Shown: one piece after another, positions 28,166 to 39,276 of the stretch
How the letters are laid out: each line of letters begins with the position of its first letter
How positions within the stretch are numbered: the stretch's first letter is position 1
Assembly (NCBI GenBank): GCA_030835135.1
Contig: JAUQWO010000081.1
Location: forward strand, 31,849-95,848
Reading direction: 5' to 3'
From: Bacteroidota bacterium
Lineage (GTDB): Bacteria > Bacteroidota > Ignavibacteria > UBA10030 > UBA6906
DNA: 64,000 bases
Translations under genes and position numbers: made by a program
The notes under the pieces: model-generated
The model's database searches: none
What the model was told of the DNA's origin: nothing
The model's input: only the letters and a program-made list of their open reading frames with translations

Positions 28166-28194
28166 TTGACTCTGGGAGAGGTTTTGGCTACTTT
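28166..28194 (+). promoter_or_regulatory. Sigma-70 promoter of the cNMP-GAF histidine kinase
   Basis: TTGACT, 17 bases, TACTTT. Transcription would start near 28201, about 40 bases before the ATG at 28243. The spacer resembles that of the promoter at 7846-7874 (both CTC/CTG-GGAG-GG-TTT-CTA like). Confidence 0.65.
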
Positions 28195-28242
28195 TGACCA
28201 CTGAAGCGACAGGGATCCCCACCCCTATCAGCCGGCCGTTCA

Positions 28243-29940
28243 ATGAAAAAAACTCGCACGTCCCGTACCGTAAAAGCGAAAACGACCCGTCGCGCACCCG
28301 CGCGCCGTACGGGAGAGCAGACCGACCAGATCATGGCGGCGCTCGAACGGAACATCCTGTTCCGCGATGTGCAACCGCGCGTCATCAAGAAGAGCCTCAG
28401 CCATTTCACGCGCCTGACGATCCCCGCTGGGGATCTGATCTTCGATGAATATTCGAAGGGGCGCGAACTCTATCTGCTGTGTTCCGGGCGGGTGCGGATA
28501 AAGAAATATACGAAATTTGGTGTTGAATCGTTGCTTGCGGTACTGCACCCCGGCGACTTTTTCGGCGAACTCTCCCTCATCGACGGTCTCCCCCGTTCCG
28601 CGCGTGCCGATGCCATGGACGAATGCATCGTCCTCACCATCACGGCGGATGCCTTCCGCGAACTCGTCGCGAAGAACCAGCAGATCGCCCTGAACCTGCT
28701 CCACAACCTGGGCGTGCGCCTCCGCACCATGGACCAGACGTTCGTCATGGAGCTGGGCCGGAATGCGCTGGCCTCCAAGAATAAGCTGGACAAGCTCAGC
28801 CTGCTCATCGAGGCGACGAAGATCGTCAACTCGGCCCTCACCATCGATACGCTGCTGGGCCTGATCATGGATGTGGCCACGAGGAGCATCAGCGCGGACC
28901 GCGGCACGTTGTATCTCATCGACCGCACGACCGACGAGCTGTGGTCGAAGGTGGCGCAGGGCGTGGACATGGTCGAGATCCGCCTGCCCGTCGGCAAGGG
29001 TCTTGCCGGCTACGTCGCACGCACCGGCGAGATCGTGAACATCACCAATGCGTATCAGGACCCCCGGTTCAATCCCGAGATCGACAAGAAGAGCGGCTAC
29101 TCGACGCAAACGGTGCTCTGCATGCCGATGCGCAACCGCGAAGGGGTGATCATCGGCGTCTTCCAGCTGCTGAACAAGCGCACGGGACATTTCGGTCCGG
29201 AGGACGAGGCCTTCATCGACGCGCTCTCGGTGCACGCGGCCATCGCACTGGAGAACGCGCAACTCGCACGGCAGATGGTGGAAAGCGAACGGCTGAGCGC
29301 CGTGGGTCGCATGGCATCATCGATCCTCCACGACATCAAGAACCCGCTCTCGACGCTCCGGCTGTATGCGGATATCATCCGGCGCGGCAGCCAGACGCAG
29401 GACCCCGCGCAGATCGCCGATCAGATGATACGGCAGATCGACCGGTTCAACGACATGGCGCAGGAGATCCTGGACTTCGCCCATGGCGTGAGCGAGATCT
29501 CGATCGAGCAGGTGGAGCTGGGCCAGGTCCTCGATCCCCTCGTCCGCTTCATCGAGGCCGACCTTGCATCGCACAAGGTCACGCTGGTCCGCGACATTCA
29601 GTACACCGGTCCATGCCAGCTCGACATGGACAAACTGGCGCGCGCGGTCTATAACCTCACCAGCAACGCAGTGGATGCGATGGCGGAGGGCGGGACACTG
29701 ACGCTCAGCACGGCGGCAGCGAACGGCCACATGGTGATCGGGATCGGCGACACCGGCCCCGGGATCCCGGAGGAGGTTCGCGCCAGGATGTTCGAACCGT
29801 TCTTCACGCATGGCAAGCGGCACGGCACCGGTCTGGGGCTCTCGATCGTCAAGAAGATCATGGACGAGCACCGCGGGCGCGTCGAGGTCGAGTCGGCCGT
29901 GGGCAAAGGCACCACCTTCCGCCTGTTCTTCCCCCTCTAG
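28243..29940 (+). CDS. Histidine kinase with cyclic-nucleotide-binding and GAF domains
   Basis: A 565-residue soluble sensor kinase. A basic N-terminus (MKKTRTSRTVKAKTTRRAPARR) precedes a cNMP-binding domain (about 30-150: LLCSGRVRIKKY, LHPGDFFGELSLIDGLPRSA), then a GAF domain (about 165-330), then a HisKA region with the phosphoacceptor His in SSILHDIKNPLSTLRL, and a HATPase with N box NLTSNAVDAM, G1 GDTGPGIPEE and G2 GTGLGLSIVKKIM. No membrane segment is seen. It should phosphorylate a response regulator that is not in the window. The cNMP box PRSARA is like that of CRP-type folds. tRNA-Leu is next downstream. Confidence 0.93.
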   Translation: MKKTRTSRTVKAKTTRRAPARRTGEQTDQIMAALERNILFRDVQPRVIKKSLSHFTRLTIPAGDLIFDEYSKGRELYLLCSGRVRIKKYTKFGVESLLAVLHPGDFFGELSLIDGLPRSARADAMDECIVLTITADAFRELVAKNQQIALNLLHNLGVRLRTMDQTFVMELGRNALASKNKLDKLSLLIEATKIVNSALTIDTLLGLIMDVATRSISADRGTLYLIDRTTDELWSKVAQGVDMVEIRLPVGKGLAGYVARTGEIVNITNAYQDPRFNPEIDKKSGYSTQTVLCMPMRNREGVIIGVFQLLNKRTGHFGPEDEAFIDALSVHAAIALENAQLARQMVESERLSAVGRMASSILHDIKNPLSTLRLYADIIRRGSQTQDPAQIADQMIRQIDRFNDMAQEILDFAHGVSEISIEQVELGQVLDPLVRFIEADLASHKVTLVRDIQYTGPCQLDMDKLARAVYNLTSNAVDAMAEGGTLTLSTAAANGHMVIGIGDTGPGIPEEVRARMFEPFFTHGKRHGTGLGLSIVKKIMDEHRGRVEVESAVGKGTTFRLFFPL

Positions 29941-30002
29941 CATACCCCCGCCGGTATCGCCCTGCCGTTGAGGCGTCCGATCCATGCGCAAAGACAGCGG
30001 AA

Positions 30003-30018
30003 CGCCCGATTCCGGGCG
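30003..30018 (+). terminator. Small hairpin after the histidine kinase gene
   Basis: CGCCCG, loop ATTC, CGGGCG, followed by ATTTCTT. It is 63 bases past the stop at 29940. A short T-poor tail makes it a weak terminator candidate. Confidence 0.35.
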
Positions 30019-30038
30019 ATTTCTTGAGATTTCGCGGC

Positions 30039-30067
30039 TTGGAAGTGGTAGCGCTTTTCCGTACATT
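30039..30067 (+). promoter_or_regulatory. Sigma-70 promoter of tRNA-Leu
   Basis: TTGGAA, 17 bases, TACATT, preceded by nothing else of note. The bases CCGTACATTA also occur at the -10 of the tRNA-Pro promoter. The transcript start would be about 60 bases before the tRNA. Confidence 0.6.
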
Positions 30068-30134
30068 ACTGTATTAAGGAGGAACTGCCCGCCGCGGGAA
30101 TTCGACGTGGCCGGGAGGTGTTCCGTTGGTGTAC

Positions 30135-30216
30135 GGGCACATGGCGGAATTGGTAGACGCGCCAGACTTAGGATCTGGTGGAGCAATCCATGAGGGTTCG
30201 AGTCCCCCTGTGCCCA
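30135..30216 (+). tRNA. tRNA-Leu (TAG anticodon)
   Basis: An 82-base class II tRNA. The acceptor GGGCACA (30135-30141) pairs with TGTGCCC (30209-30215), with discriminator A at 30216. The anticodon stem is CCAGA/TCTGG with loop CTTAGGA (anticodon TAG at 30169-30171). A long variable arm (TGGAGCAATCCA) and a T arm with GGTTCGAGTCC confirm the class. The 3' CCA is not encoded. It precedes tig on the same strand and may share a transcript. Confidence 0.97.
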
Positions 30217-30268
30217 CTCGCAATCAACAGACGTCACTTCTCCGTTCATAACGTTACGAGGTTGTCCG

Positions 30269-31540
30269 TTGCAGGTCTCGATCAACACACTCTCCGATGT
30301 CAAGCAGGAAGCCACCATCGAGCTCACGAGCGCTGAGCTCCAGCCCCACTTCGACGCCGCGTACGCCAAGTACCGCACCAAGGTGGAACTGAAGGGGTTC
30401 CGCAAGGGCAAAGCGCCCCTTGAGATGATCAAGAAGATCTATGGCGAAGCGATCGAACATGAGTCGCTCGACGACGTCGCCAACACGTTCTTCCACCAGG
30501 CGATGGATGAGAAGAACATCCACCCCATCGGCCGCCCGTCGATGGTGGACATGGACTACAAGCGGGGCGAGAAGTTGCAGTTCCGCGTCGAATACGAACT
30601 GAAGCCGCCCGTCGCACTCAAGACCTACAAGGGCATCGCGGTCGAACGCCCCGTCCACACGGTCACGGATGAGGAAGTGAACGAGGAAGTGCAGCAGATC
30701 CTGAAGGCGAACAGCACATCGGTGCCGGCAGAGACGGCCGCCGACGACGAGCATGTCATCACCGCGGATGTGCAGGAGCTGGACGAGGCCGGCACACCGC
30801 TCGTCGGCCGGAAGTCCAATGGCGTCCGGTTCTACCTGGGCGACCATACGATCGCCCCCGAGCTGCGCGAGGCGCTCCGCGGCGCGAAGGTCGGCACACC
30901 GCTCGACGCCGCGTACCAGAACCAGCACGGCGACCACAGCCACACGGTGCGGCTGGCCATCACCCCGAAGAGCATCGAGAAGCTGCAGCTCCCGGCGTTC
31001 GATGAGACGCTGGTGAAGAAGATCACGCGCGACAAGGTGAGTTCGCCGGACGAGTTCAAGGCGTCCATGCGGGCCGACATCGAGCGCTACTGGAACGAAC
31101 GGTCGGAAGCGAAGGTCGCGGACGACATCGCCTCCGAGATCGTGCGCGGCCACGACGTCACGGTCCCCGATGCGTTCACGGAAGCGCTGCTGGATTCCTA
31201 TGTGGACGAGGTCCGCGAGCGGTCGCGCGACAAGGCGCTCCCGCGCGGGTTCGACGAGAAGAAGTATCGTGAGGAACGCCGCACGCAGGCCATCTGGCAG
31301 GCAAAGTGGATGATGGTCAAGGAGGCGATCGCGGACGCAGAGAAGATCACGGTGACCGACGAGGACATCGAGAAGGTTGCCGCCGAGGAAGCCGTGCGCA
31401 TCGGCCTCGAGAAGGAGAAGCTCCTCCCGCACTACAAGAAGTCGGAAGCGGTGAAGGACCGGATCCTCTCGGAGAAGATCATGGTGTTCCTCAAGCAGAA
31501 CGCAACGATCACGGACAAGATCCTTACCGAAGGGGCATGA
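30269..31540 (+). CDS. tig: Trigger factor, ribosome-associated chaperone
   Basis: A 423-residue trigger factor that binds nascent chains at the ribosome exit. The N-terminal domain has the ribosome-binding loop GFRKGKAP (residues about 39-46). The middle peptidyl-prolyl isomerase domain is around residues 150-250, and the C-terminal chaperone arms follow with [16 protein letters not shown]. It starts with TTG at 30269 ([10 protein letters not shown]), supported by GAGG just upstream; no better ATG is near. The stop (31538-31540) overlaps the clpP region, giving the conserved order tig-clpP-clpX, which links folding and protein degradation. Confidence 0.95.
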   Translation: MQVSINTLSDVKQEATIELTSAELQPHFDAAYAKYRTKVELKGFRKGKAPLEMIKKIYGEAIEHESLDDVANTFFHQAMDEKNIHPIGRPSMVDMDYKRGEKLQFRVEYELKPPVALKTYKGIAVERPVHTVTDEEVNEEVQQILKANSTSVPAETAADDEHVITADVQELDEAGTPLVGRKSNGVRFYLGDHTIAPELREALRGAKVGTPLDAAYQNQHGDHSHTVRLAITPKSIEKLQLPAFDETLVKKITRDKVSSPDEFKASMRADIERYWNERSEAKVADDIASEIVRGHDVTVPDAFTEALLDSYVDEVRERSRDKALPRGFDEKKYREERRTQAIWQAKWMMVKEAIADAEKITVTDEDIEKVAAEEAVRIGLEKEKLLPHYKKSEAVKDRILSEKIMVFLKQNATITDKILTEGA

Positions 31541-31542
31541 GT

Positions 31543-32184
31543 ATGATCCGCAACGACATCAGCACGAAGCCGTACGAACTGTACAACCAGCTGGTCCCGA
31601 TGGTGGTCGAGCAGACCGGGCGCGGCGAGCGGGCCTATGACATCTTCTCCCGCCTGCTGAAGGAGCGCATCGTCTTCATCGGCACGGCGATCGACGACAC
31701 CGTCGCCAGCCTGGTCATCGCCCAGCTCCTGTTCCTCGAATCCGAGGACCCGGACAAGGATGTGAACATCTACATCAACAGCCCGGGCGGCAGCGTCTCC
31801 TCCGGTCTCGCGATCTATGACACCATGCAGTATATCCGTCCGGACGTCGCCACGATCTGCATCGGCATGGCGGCGAGCATGGGCGCGGTGTTGCTGGCCG
31901 GCGGCACGAAGGGCAAGCGTTCCGCCCTCCCGAATTCGCGCATCATGATCCACCAGCCCTGGGGCGGCGTGCAGGGTACGGCATCGGATATCAGTATCCA
32001 GGCCGAGGAGATCCTGCGCACGAAGAAGAAGCTCAACGAGATCCTGGCCATGCATTGCGGTCAGCCGATCGACACCATCGAACGGGACACCGACCGCGAC
32101 CGCTACATGTCGTCGGAGGAATCCAAGACCTACGGACTCATTGACAATGTGTACGTCAAGAAGGACCGGGACATCAAGAAGTAG
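31543..32184 (+). CDS. clpP: ATP-dependent Clp protease proteolytic subunit
   Basis: A 213-residue serine protease that forms two stacked heptamers. With the start at 31543 ([10 protein letters not shown]) the catalytic triad is Ser112 (GMAASMG), His137 (MIHQPWG) and Asp186 (DTDRDRY), with spacing equal to the E. coli enzyme. That start lies 8 bases after AAGGGG; an ATG at 31537 overlapping the tig stop is the alternative. The N-terminal part lacks a long propeptide. clpX follows after 21 bases, so both subunits are made together. No unusual residues. Confidence 0.95.
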   Translation: MIRNDISTKPYELYNQLVPMVVEQTGRGERAYDIFSRLLKERIVFIGTAIDDTVASLVIAQLLFLESEDPDKDVNIYINSPGGSVSSGLAIYDTMQYIRPDVATICIGMAASMGAVLLAGGTKGKRSALPNSRIMIHQPWGGVQGTASDISIQAEEILRTKKKLNEILAMHCGQPIDTIERDTDRDRYMSSEESKTYGLIDNVYVKKDRDIKK

Positions 32185-32205
32185 GAGACCCACCGGGTAC
32201 CGCAC

Positions 32206-33465
32206 ATGAGCCAACGCACCAAGAACGGCGACAAGATCCACTGTTCCTTCTGCGGGCGCACGCCCGAAGAGGTCCAGAGCATCATCGCCGGGCCCGATGT
32301 CTACATCTGCGACATCTGCGTGTCCAGTTCCGTCGACATCATCCGGAACAACCTTGCGGCGTTCACCGCACGCAGGGGGCAGAAGGCCGGGCTGACACCC
32401 GTGCAGATCAAGAACGCACTCGATGAGTATGTGATCGGGCAGGAGCACGCCAAGAAGTCGCTGGCCGTGGCCGTCTACAATCACTACAAACGCATCGACG
32501 CGAAGGACCATCTGTTCGAGCTGGACGACGTCGACATCGAGAAGACGAACATCCTCCTCATCGGTCCGACCGGCACGGGCAAGACGCTGCTGGCGCAGAC
32601 GCTCGCGCGGATCCTCGACCTGCCGTTCGCGATCGCCGATGCGACGACGCTGACCGAGGCCGGGTATGTGGGCGACGACGTCGAGACCATCCTCGTGCAT
32701 CTCCTGCAGAACGCCGAATACAATGTGGAGAAGGCGGAGCGCGGGATCGTGTACATCGATGAGATCGACAAGATCTCCCGGAAGAGCGAGAGCGCCTCGA
32801 TCACGCGCGATGTGTCGGGCGAGGGCGTGCAGCAGGCATTGCTGAAGATCCTGGAAGGGACCATCGCCGGCGTGCCGCCGAAGGGCGGCCGCAAGCACCC
32901 CGAGCAGAGTCTGATCAACATCAACACAAAGAACATCCTCTTCATCTGCGGCGGCGCATTCGAAGGGCTGGACAAGATCGTGGCGCGCCGCGTGAACAGG
33001 AACCCGGTCGGGTTCGGGGCGGACATCAAGGGGAAGAAGGATGCCCACCCGGATGAGTTCCTGCAGCTCGTGCAGCCGGAGGATCTGATCAAGTTCGGGC
33101 TCATCCCCGAATTCGTCGGCCGCCTCCCGCTCATCTCGTCGCTGCATGCGCTCAGCGAGGAAGCACTGATGAACATCCTGACCGAGCCGAAGAACGCCAT
33201 CGTGAAGCAGTACAAACGTCTCTTCCGGATGGAAGGCGTGGAGCTGATCTTCGAGGATGCGGCGCTGAAGTCCGTGGTGCAGAAGGCGATGGAGCGCGGG
33301 ACGGGCGCGCGTGCGTTGCGGTCGATCCTCGAGGAGGTCATGATGGAGATCATGTACGGCCTCCCCGAGAAGCGCAACGTGAGCACTTGCACGATCACGA
33401 AGGACACGATCCTGAAGAAGAAGGAGCCGCTGTACAAGTACGAAGAGCAGAAGCAGTCGGCCTGA
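32206..33465 (+). CDS. clpX: ATP-dependent Clp protease ATPase subunit ClpX
   Basis: A 419-residue AAA+ unfoldase that delivers substrates to ClpP. The N-terminal zinc domain has [13 protein letters not shown] and CDICVS. Walker A is [12 protein letters not shown], the pore loop is GYVGDD, and Walker B is [10 protein letters not shown]. The C-terminal small domain has [16 protein letters not shown]. The lengths of all parts are normal. It closes the tig-clpP-clpX unit and is followed by a strong hairpin (33494-33520). Confidence 0.97.
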   Translation: MSQRTKNGDKIHCSFCGRTPEEVQSIIAGPDVYICDICVSSSVDIIRNNLAAFTARRGQKAGLTPVQIKNALDEYVIGQEHAKKSLAVAVYNHYKRIDAKDHLFELDDVDIEKTNILLIGPTGTGKTLLAQTLARILDLPFAIADATTLTEAGYVGDDVETILVHLLQNAEYNVEKAERGIVYIDEIDKISRKSESASITRDVSGEGVQQALLKILEGTIAGVPPKGGRKHPEQSLININTKNILFICGGAFEGLDKIVARRVNRNPVGFGADIKGKKDAHPDEFLQLVQPEDLIKFGLIPEFVGRLPLISSLHALSEEALMNILTEPKNAIVKQYKRLFRMEGVELIFEDAALKSVVQKAMERGTGARALRSILEEVMMEIMYGLPEKRNVSTCTITKDTILKKKEPLYKYEEQKQSA

Positions 33466-33493
33466 TACTCCGCGACGATACGCATCTCAACAG

Positions 33494-33520
33494 ACCGCCC
33501 GGTTCACTGAACCGGGCGGT
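33494..33520 (+). terminator. Terminator hairpin after clpX
   Basis: An 11-base-pair perfect stem (33494-33504 with 33510-33520) and 5-base loop, 28 bases after the clpX stop. The tail is TGCGGTTCTC, so the T tract is weak. It should end the tig-clpP-clpX transcript. Confidence 0.75.
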
Positions 33521-33597
33521 TGCGGTTCTCAGCGGACGCGAAGCGGGCGGAAGCTGTCCGTCTCAGTTTTTCCAGGCCTTTGAAGGCATCGGGTACA

Positions 33598-33715
33598 CAG
33601 GAGGCGGAGGTCCCAGTCTCGGTTTCTCCAAATTCTTCGATCAACGACACACACCACGATTGCTGTCAGGCGTCCACGGAGTGGAGAAACCTCGCCGGGG
33701 AGCCTCTGCCTCCTG
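33598..33715. repeat. Imperfect long inverted repeat in the clpX-lipoprotein gap
   Basis: Arms of about 33 bases (33598-33630 and 33682-33715) pair imperfectly with a 51-base loop. The ends CAGGAGGC/GCCTCCTG and the inner GGTTTCTCCA/TGGAGAAACC are exact. The 320-base gap 33466-33785 holds this, the clpX terminator and a CAATCTC triplet repeat near 33768-33786, but no convincing gene. Confidence 0.6.
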
Positions 33716-33785
33716 CCACCACCTGCATAGCACACCCCAGAAGCCTATACTGAGGGTCCCCTTTTCAATCTCCAATCTCCAATCT

Positions 33786-34430
33786 TCACCGTACCAACGC
33801 AGCGATCGCATCCTCCCACCGGCCCGTCGATTGGAAGATCGTCCCGGATCGGGACTTCCCTGTTTGACCCGTGGTGAATGAAATGAACTCCTGCGATGTC
33901 GCTGGTTCTCCGCCCGGTTGCTGAAAGAGTTCGTTGATGGTGAGGGTGTAGTGTACGTTGACGGTCATGCGCGTCCGTTGGGGTCCGGAGTCCTGAAGTA
34001 TGATGTTCACTTTTCCATCGAGATACACCTGTCGTTCAGCCCGACAGGTACTCCCCAGATATGTCTCCATCCACGCCGTATCCGCCTTCGTGGCTGGATA
34101 CCTGTAGCTGCGCAGTTGGGAGGGGCCGAGGATCACAACGTAGGACAGGATCCCACCGTCAACATACTCCTCAGGTTCACCTATACACGTGGCGCTGACG
34201 AACCCTGCCTGTCTGTCCATCGTACCAATTTCAAAAGAGCTGGTCGCCAGTCCGCGGATCAGTTGGGTCCACACTGCATCAAGCGGCTTGTCCACCTCTA
34301 CGACGCGCAATTCCGGCACACCGCGGGCGGGCGGTGTGTACGTCGACGATAACTCCAGCATCTTACATCCTGGAAGGGCCAGGAAACAAGTAACCAGACA
34401 GACGATCCTCGGGGCAGTGCGCATGGTCAT
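33786..34430 (-). CDS. Predicted lipoprotein, unknown function
   Basis: A 214-residue protein with a signal peptide ending in the lipobox LALPGC (Cys at about residue 22), so it should be lipid-anchored. The mature part starts KMLELSSTYTPPARGVPELRVVEVDKPLDAVWTQLIRG, with a mixed alpha/beta pattern. A hydrophobic segment near LSYVVILGPSQL is not long enough for a membrane helix. No family is recognised. Its ATG overlaps the stop of the preceding proline-rich lipoprotein gene by four bases, so the two are translated together. A cell-envelope role is likely only because of the anchor. Confidence 0.7.
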   Translation of the reverse strand: MTMRTAPRIVCLVTCFLALPGCKMLELSSTYTPPARGVPELRVVEVDKPLDAVWTQLIRGLATSSFEIGTMDRQAGFVSATCIGEPEEYVDGGILSYVVILGPSQLRSYRYPATKADTAWMETYLGSTCRAERQVYLDGKVNIILQDSGPQRTRMTVNVHYTLTINELFQQPGGEPATSQEFISFTTGQTGKSRSGTIFQSTGRWEDAIAALVR

Positions 34431-34789
34431 CGCGTTCTTCCTTCGGATCGTGTTCCTGTCGGCGGCTGCGTGGGTTGAGGCGGTGGCGTACTGTCCCGCC
34501 TGTTACCCATCTCCCTCCGTGGTGATTCCGTCGGCGGCGGAGTTGATTGGCCGCGGCCCGGATGGGGGTCATGGGGAGCTGGCGCCGGGGCCGGCGGTGG
34601 CAACGGACAGCCCGGTTCTGGTATTGGAGGTGGATAAGGGCGCGGCGGACGTGGTGGAGGAGGTGCGGGCTCAACGATGATGACCCTCTCCACTTGCTGC
34701 GCGGGAATGACCATGATGCATCCGGTCAACCCGGTGGACATGATAACGGCGGCGATGATCGCGCGGGACACTACGGGTGATGGTCTCAT
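34427..34789 (-). CDS. Small proline-rich lipoprotein, unknown function
   Basis: A 120-residue protein. The signal peptide (MRPSPVVSRAIIAAVIMSTG) ends in LTGC (Cys24), a lipobox. After IMVIPAQQVERVIIVEP, the rest is mostly Pro with Gly, Ser and Arg (PPPPRPPRPYPPPIPEPG, PQPTQPPTGT), which should be extended and unstructured. It probably spans or lines the periplasm. The stop overlaps the start of the next lipoprotein gene by four bases. The 136-base gap upstream (34790-34925) shows no other gene. No homologous family is recognised. Confidence 0.65.
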   Translation of the reverse strand: MRPSPVVSRAIIAAVIMSTGLTGCIMVIPAQQVERVIIVEPAPPPPRPPRPYPPPIPEPGCPLPPPAPAPAPHDPHPGRGQSTPPPTESPRREMGNRRDSTPPPQPTQPPTGTRSEGRTR

Positions 34790-34925
34790 GACACGTTCCC
34801 TCCTGGCTCATACACCTTCACCAGCACCAATCATGCCATCACACAACGGCTACAAACTGCTCGAATTTCCCCTGTGAGTGTCCAGTATTTAGATCCCAGC
34901 GTGTCATGGAGACGACACCCCGGCC

Positions 34926-37576
34926 CTAGAAGATCTCCCTCGCACTCTCCTGCTTCGTCACCTTCACATCCTGCAACTGCGGCGCCTTCAGCCGGATCTC
35001 GAGCTTGAAGTTCCGGTAGAAGCCCGTCGGCACCCAGGAGAAATCCATCTCCCAGCAGTGCAGGTCACGGTATACCGTGATCTGCGGCGCGGCAATGGTC
35101 TTGTTGATCAGATCGTAACTCGCCGTCATCGTGATCTTCCAGAACTCCGTCAGATTGAACCCGAGCGCACCTCCAACGGTCGAACTCCGGTATAACAGCC
35201 GCGGGTCGCCGGGACGGCTCTCCGAGTAGTTCCATGTGAGATCGAGATTCCACGGTATGCTGAAGTCCGGCGCCTGCTGATCGTACAACCCCACGAACCC
35301 CGCCCGCTCCCGCTCGGTGAGAGAATCCTGCGCCGACCGTACCGGACCCGCTGTGGTCTTCTTCTTCTCCCCGCTGAGACGGGTACCCAGACTGATCGAG
35401 AACCCGGTCAGGTCGCCGAACCGACCCGACTCCGCGAGCAGCAGCTTATTCACGCGCCTGCCACCAAAGAAGGAGTTGGTGTCGGCCTGGAACTTGTACA
35501 GGTTATACCGCGCACTGCCACCGATGTTCAGATACTGCCCGATGTTCGTCCGGAACGACGTCGTGACCTCGTCGAACCGCAGACTGTCGCGCGCGAAATT
35601 GTACCCCGACGAGATGTCCAGATTCAGCAGCTGATACTTGTTCGTCCGGTCAGAGGTGTCATCCGCCGCGGTCTTCATTTCAAAGACGTTCCCGATCCTG
35701 AACGATAACGCCTGCCGCTCTTCCGTGGGGGCCCCGCCATACACCTCTTTCTCGAACTTGCTGTACCGTTGCCGCGCGCCCGATGCATCAACGTACGATC
35801 CGTAGTACCCGTACGCATCCTTCGAGAAGTCCGGCTGATACGTGTACGACACGCTCGGCAGCACCTGGTGCCGGATGCCCTTGATGCCGAAGATGTTCGG
35901 CTGCACGATACCGACGAACCGCGTGCTGGCCGAGATCCCCATGTCGAAGTACCGTACGGAACGGAACGACTTCACGTCGGTGGTGGTGATGCTGCTGTCG
36001 GCGGCGTTGAACTGGCGGTTGATGGACTTGTCGTACCACTTCTCATAGTAGTTGAAGAAGGGTGCAAGCGTGAAGTACCCGACCTTCGGGGCCGCATTGA
36101 TGGTGATGGTGTGCTGGACGCCGCGGCGCTCGTCGACCGATGTGGTCCCGGCCGTATCGAGCCGTGTGGTGATCCGGTTGTTGATCAACTGTCCGCTGTA
36201 CGTGTACCCGATCAGCTCGTACCACTTCAGGTCACTGCTCCCCGATGATGACGAGCGGAACGGAAAGCTCTGGCTCCTGTTGAAGCTGATGCTGGGGAGG
36301 ACCTCGCTCAACTCCACGCTCCCCGCGGTGGGGACGAGATTCTGGTCCCGGTGCAGGTTCACCGTCATGCTGTTCTGCGTCCCCTCCCAGTACTTCGTGA
36401 GGGTGGCATTGGACACCACGTTCTGCCGCAACAGATCGTTGAGCGAGTTACTGGTGTTCTGGAAGTACGACCCGCTCATGAAGGTGAAGTCGACCGTCAG
36501 CCGTGTCGTGGGATTGAAATCCTGCGCATGGCCGATGTGCACGTTGAACACATCCTGCACGGTATACGTCGGATCGTTCGGCTCCGAGTTCGTCCCGACG
36601 ACGTGGCCGTACGACCCGCTGATCGACCCGCTGAACAGATACCGCATGGCATACCGGAGGTCGGAGTAGAATGTATAGCTCCCCTTCGTGTACCCGTCCG
36701 CCCGCACGCTCCAATCCATGTAGTCGTTGATCGCCCAGTAGTACCCGAGATGCAGCATGTAGCGTCCGCGCGCGCTCTGTCCATACGCCGGGGCAATGAG
36801 CCCGGAACGCCTCCCACGGTCGCTCGGGAACACCCCGAATGGCAGCGCGAACACCGGCACATCGGCAATGTACAGATAGATCGGGCGCGCGATGACCTTG
36901 TCGCGCACCTGCACCTTCATGGTCGGGCTCGCGAAGTAGTAGTGCGGGTGGTCGAGGTCGCAGGTGGTGAACCGGCCATGGTCCACATATAGCACGTCGG
37001 GCTCCGCCTTCTTGATCGCATCCCCGTAATAGAAGCCGTTCTCCATCTCGGTCTTCCCGAGATCCACGCGCCCCTTTTTCGTCTTGAAGTTGTATGCGAT
37101 CTCGCTGCCGTGGTAGGTCTCGCCACCATCGATGAGGTCCGGAATGCCCTTCATCCCGTGCCCCGTGGTGTCCGTGGTGTCCACCGATCCGCGTGCGAAA
37201 AGCTGCGATGTTGTCCAATGGATGTCGATCTGGTCGGCCTTGAGTCCGAGCTCCTTGTAGTCGATCGTGGCCTTGCCGCGCGATCGCATGACGCGACGGG
37301 CCACATCATAGACGATAGAGTCTGCCGCGGTATAGGTAACGACGGAATCGATGCCGGACGAGGTCGCTGCGGAATCGGCCTTCAGGGCAAGGGAATCTGT
37401 CCTGGCCGCAAGCGAATCGGGTGCACGACGGACACTGTCGGCGAGAGTGGCAGCGGTCGTATCCGGCCGCGTCTGCGCGCCGACCGCTGAGATCCCGATC
37501 GTGACGAGCGCCAGGCACCAGAATACTCTGCTCCAGGCAGGGAACACCGGGCGGTATCTGAGGCCACGGAGGAGCA

Positions 37577-37577
<1 letters not shown>
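34926..37577 (-). CDS. lptD: LptD-like outer-membrane protein (OstA family)
   Basis: An 883-residue outer-membrane beta-barrel protein for lipopolysaccharide insertion, in the Bacteroidota-type branch. The start at 37577 gives a signal peptide (MLLRGLRYRPVFPAWSRVFW). The N-terminal periplasmic OstA-like part (about residues 60-230) includes YTAADSIVYDVARRVMRSRGKA, a Jelly-roll repeat pattern. The LptD-specific PFGVFPSDRGRRSGLIAP follows, then a long beta-strand-rich barrel ending with alternating aromatic segments. The ATG (37575-37577) shares one base with the rarA stop (TGATG), so they are coupled. The longer reading frame upstream overlaps rarA and is not used. Confidence 0.85.
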
Positions 37578-38898
<1,321 letters not shown>

Positions 38899-38899
<1 letters not shown>

Positions 38900-39243
38900 C
38901 AGCGGGCCGGTGCGGGCCTGTACACGGTTTCGCCGGAGCGGCTGAGGCCGTACTTCTCGCGGGCCGCGCGTTCGATCTCTTTATAGTTTGAGTCGAGGTC
39001 ACGGGAACGCTGCTGGAGAGCCTTGTGCTCGGACTCGGCCTGCCGGATCTCTGCTTCGAGGGAGCGTTTTTCCTGTTCCAGTTGCAGGCGTGCGCGCACA
39101 CCCTGTTTGCCGAAGATGGCGAACCCAAGGATCACCGCACCGATGATCACCACTGCGGTGAGCCGCTTGTTGCGCACGGCGCGGCGCAGCAGCTCGCGGG
39201 GAGAGAACTGCTTCCGTGCCTTTCTATAGAACAGGTCTTCCAT
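38899..39243 (-). CDS. Septum formation initiator, DivIC/FtsB family
   Basis: A 114-residue bitopic protein. A basic cytosolic start (MEDLFYRKARKQFSPRELLRRAVRNKR) is followed by one hydrophobic helix (about residues 30-46) and a coiled coil (LEQEKRSLEAEIRQAESEHKALQQRS). The C-terminal YKEIERAAREKYGLSRSGETVYR matches the DivIC/FtsB family, in which the protein pairs with FtsL/DivIB to activate septal cell-wall synthesis. It is 33 bases after the P-loop gene and touches rarA by one base. Members are often short and diverge, so the symbol is left open. Confidence 0.88.
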
Positions 39244-39276
39244 GATACTTCAATGTACGAGGAAATCGGGGAAAAC

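Noticed and set aside
29984..30193. Open frame running into tRNA-Leu
   Set aside because: It overlaps the tRNA and its promoter and has random composition.
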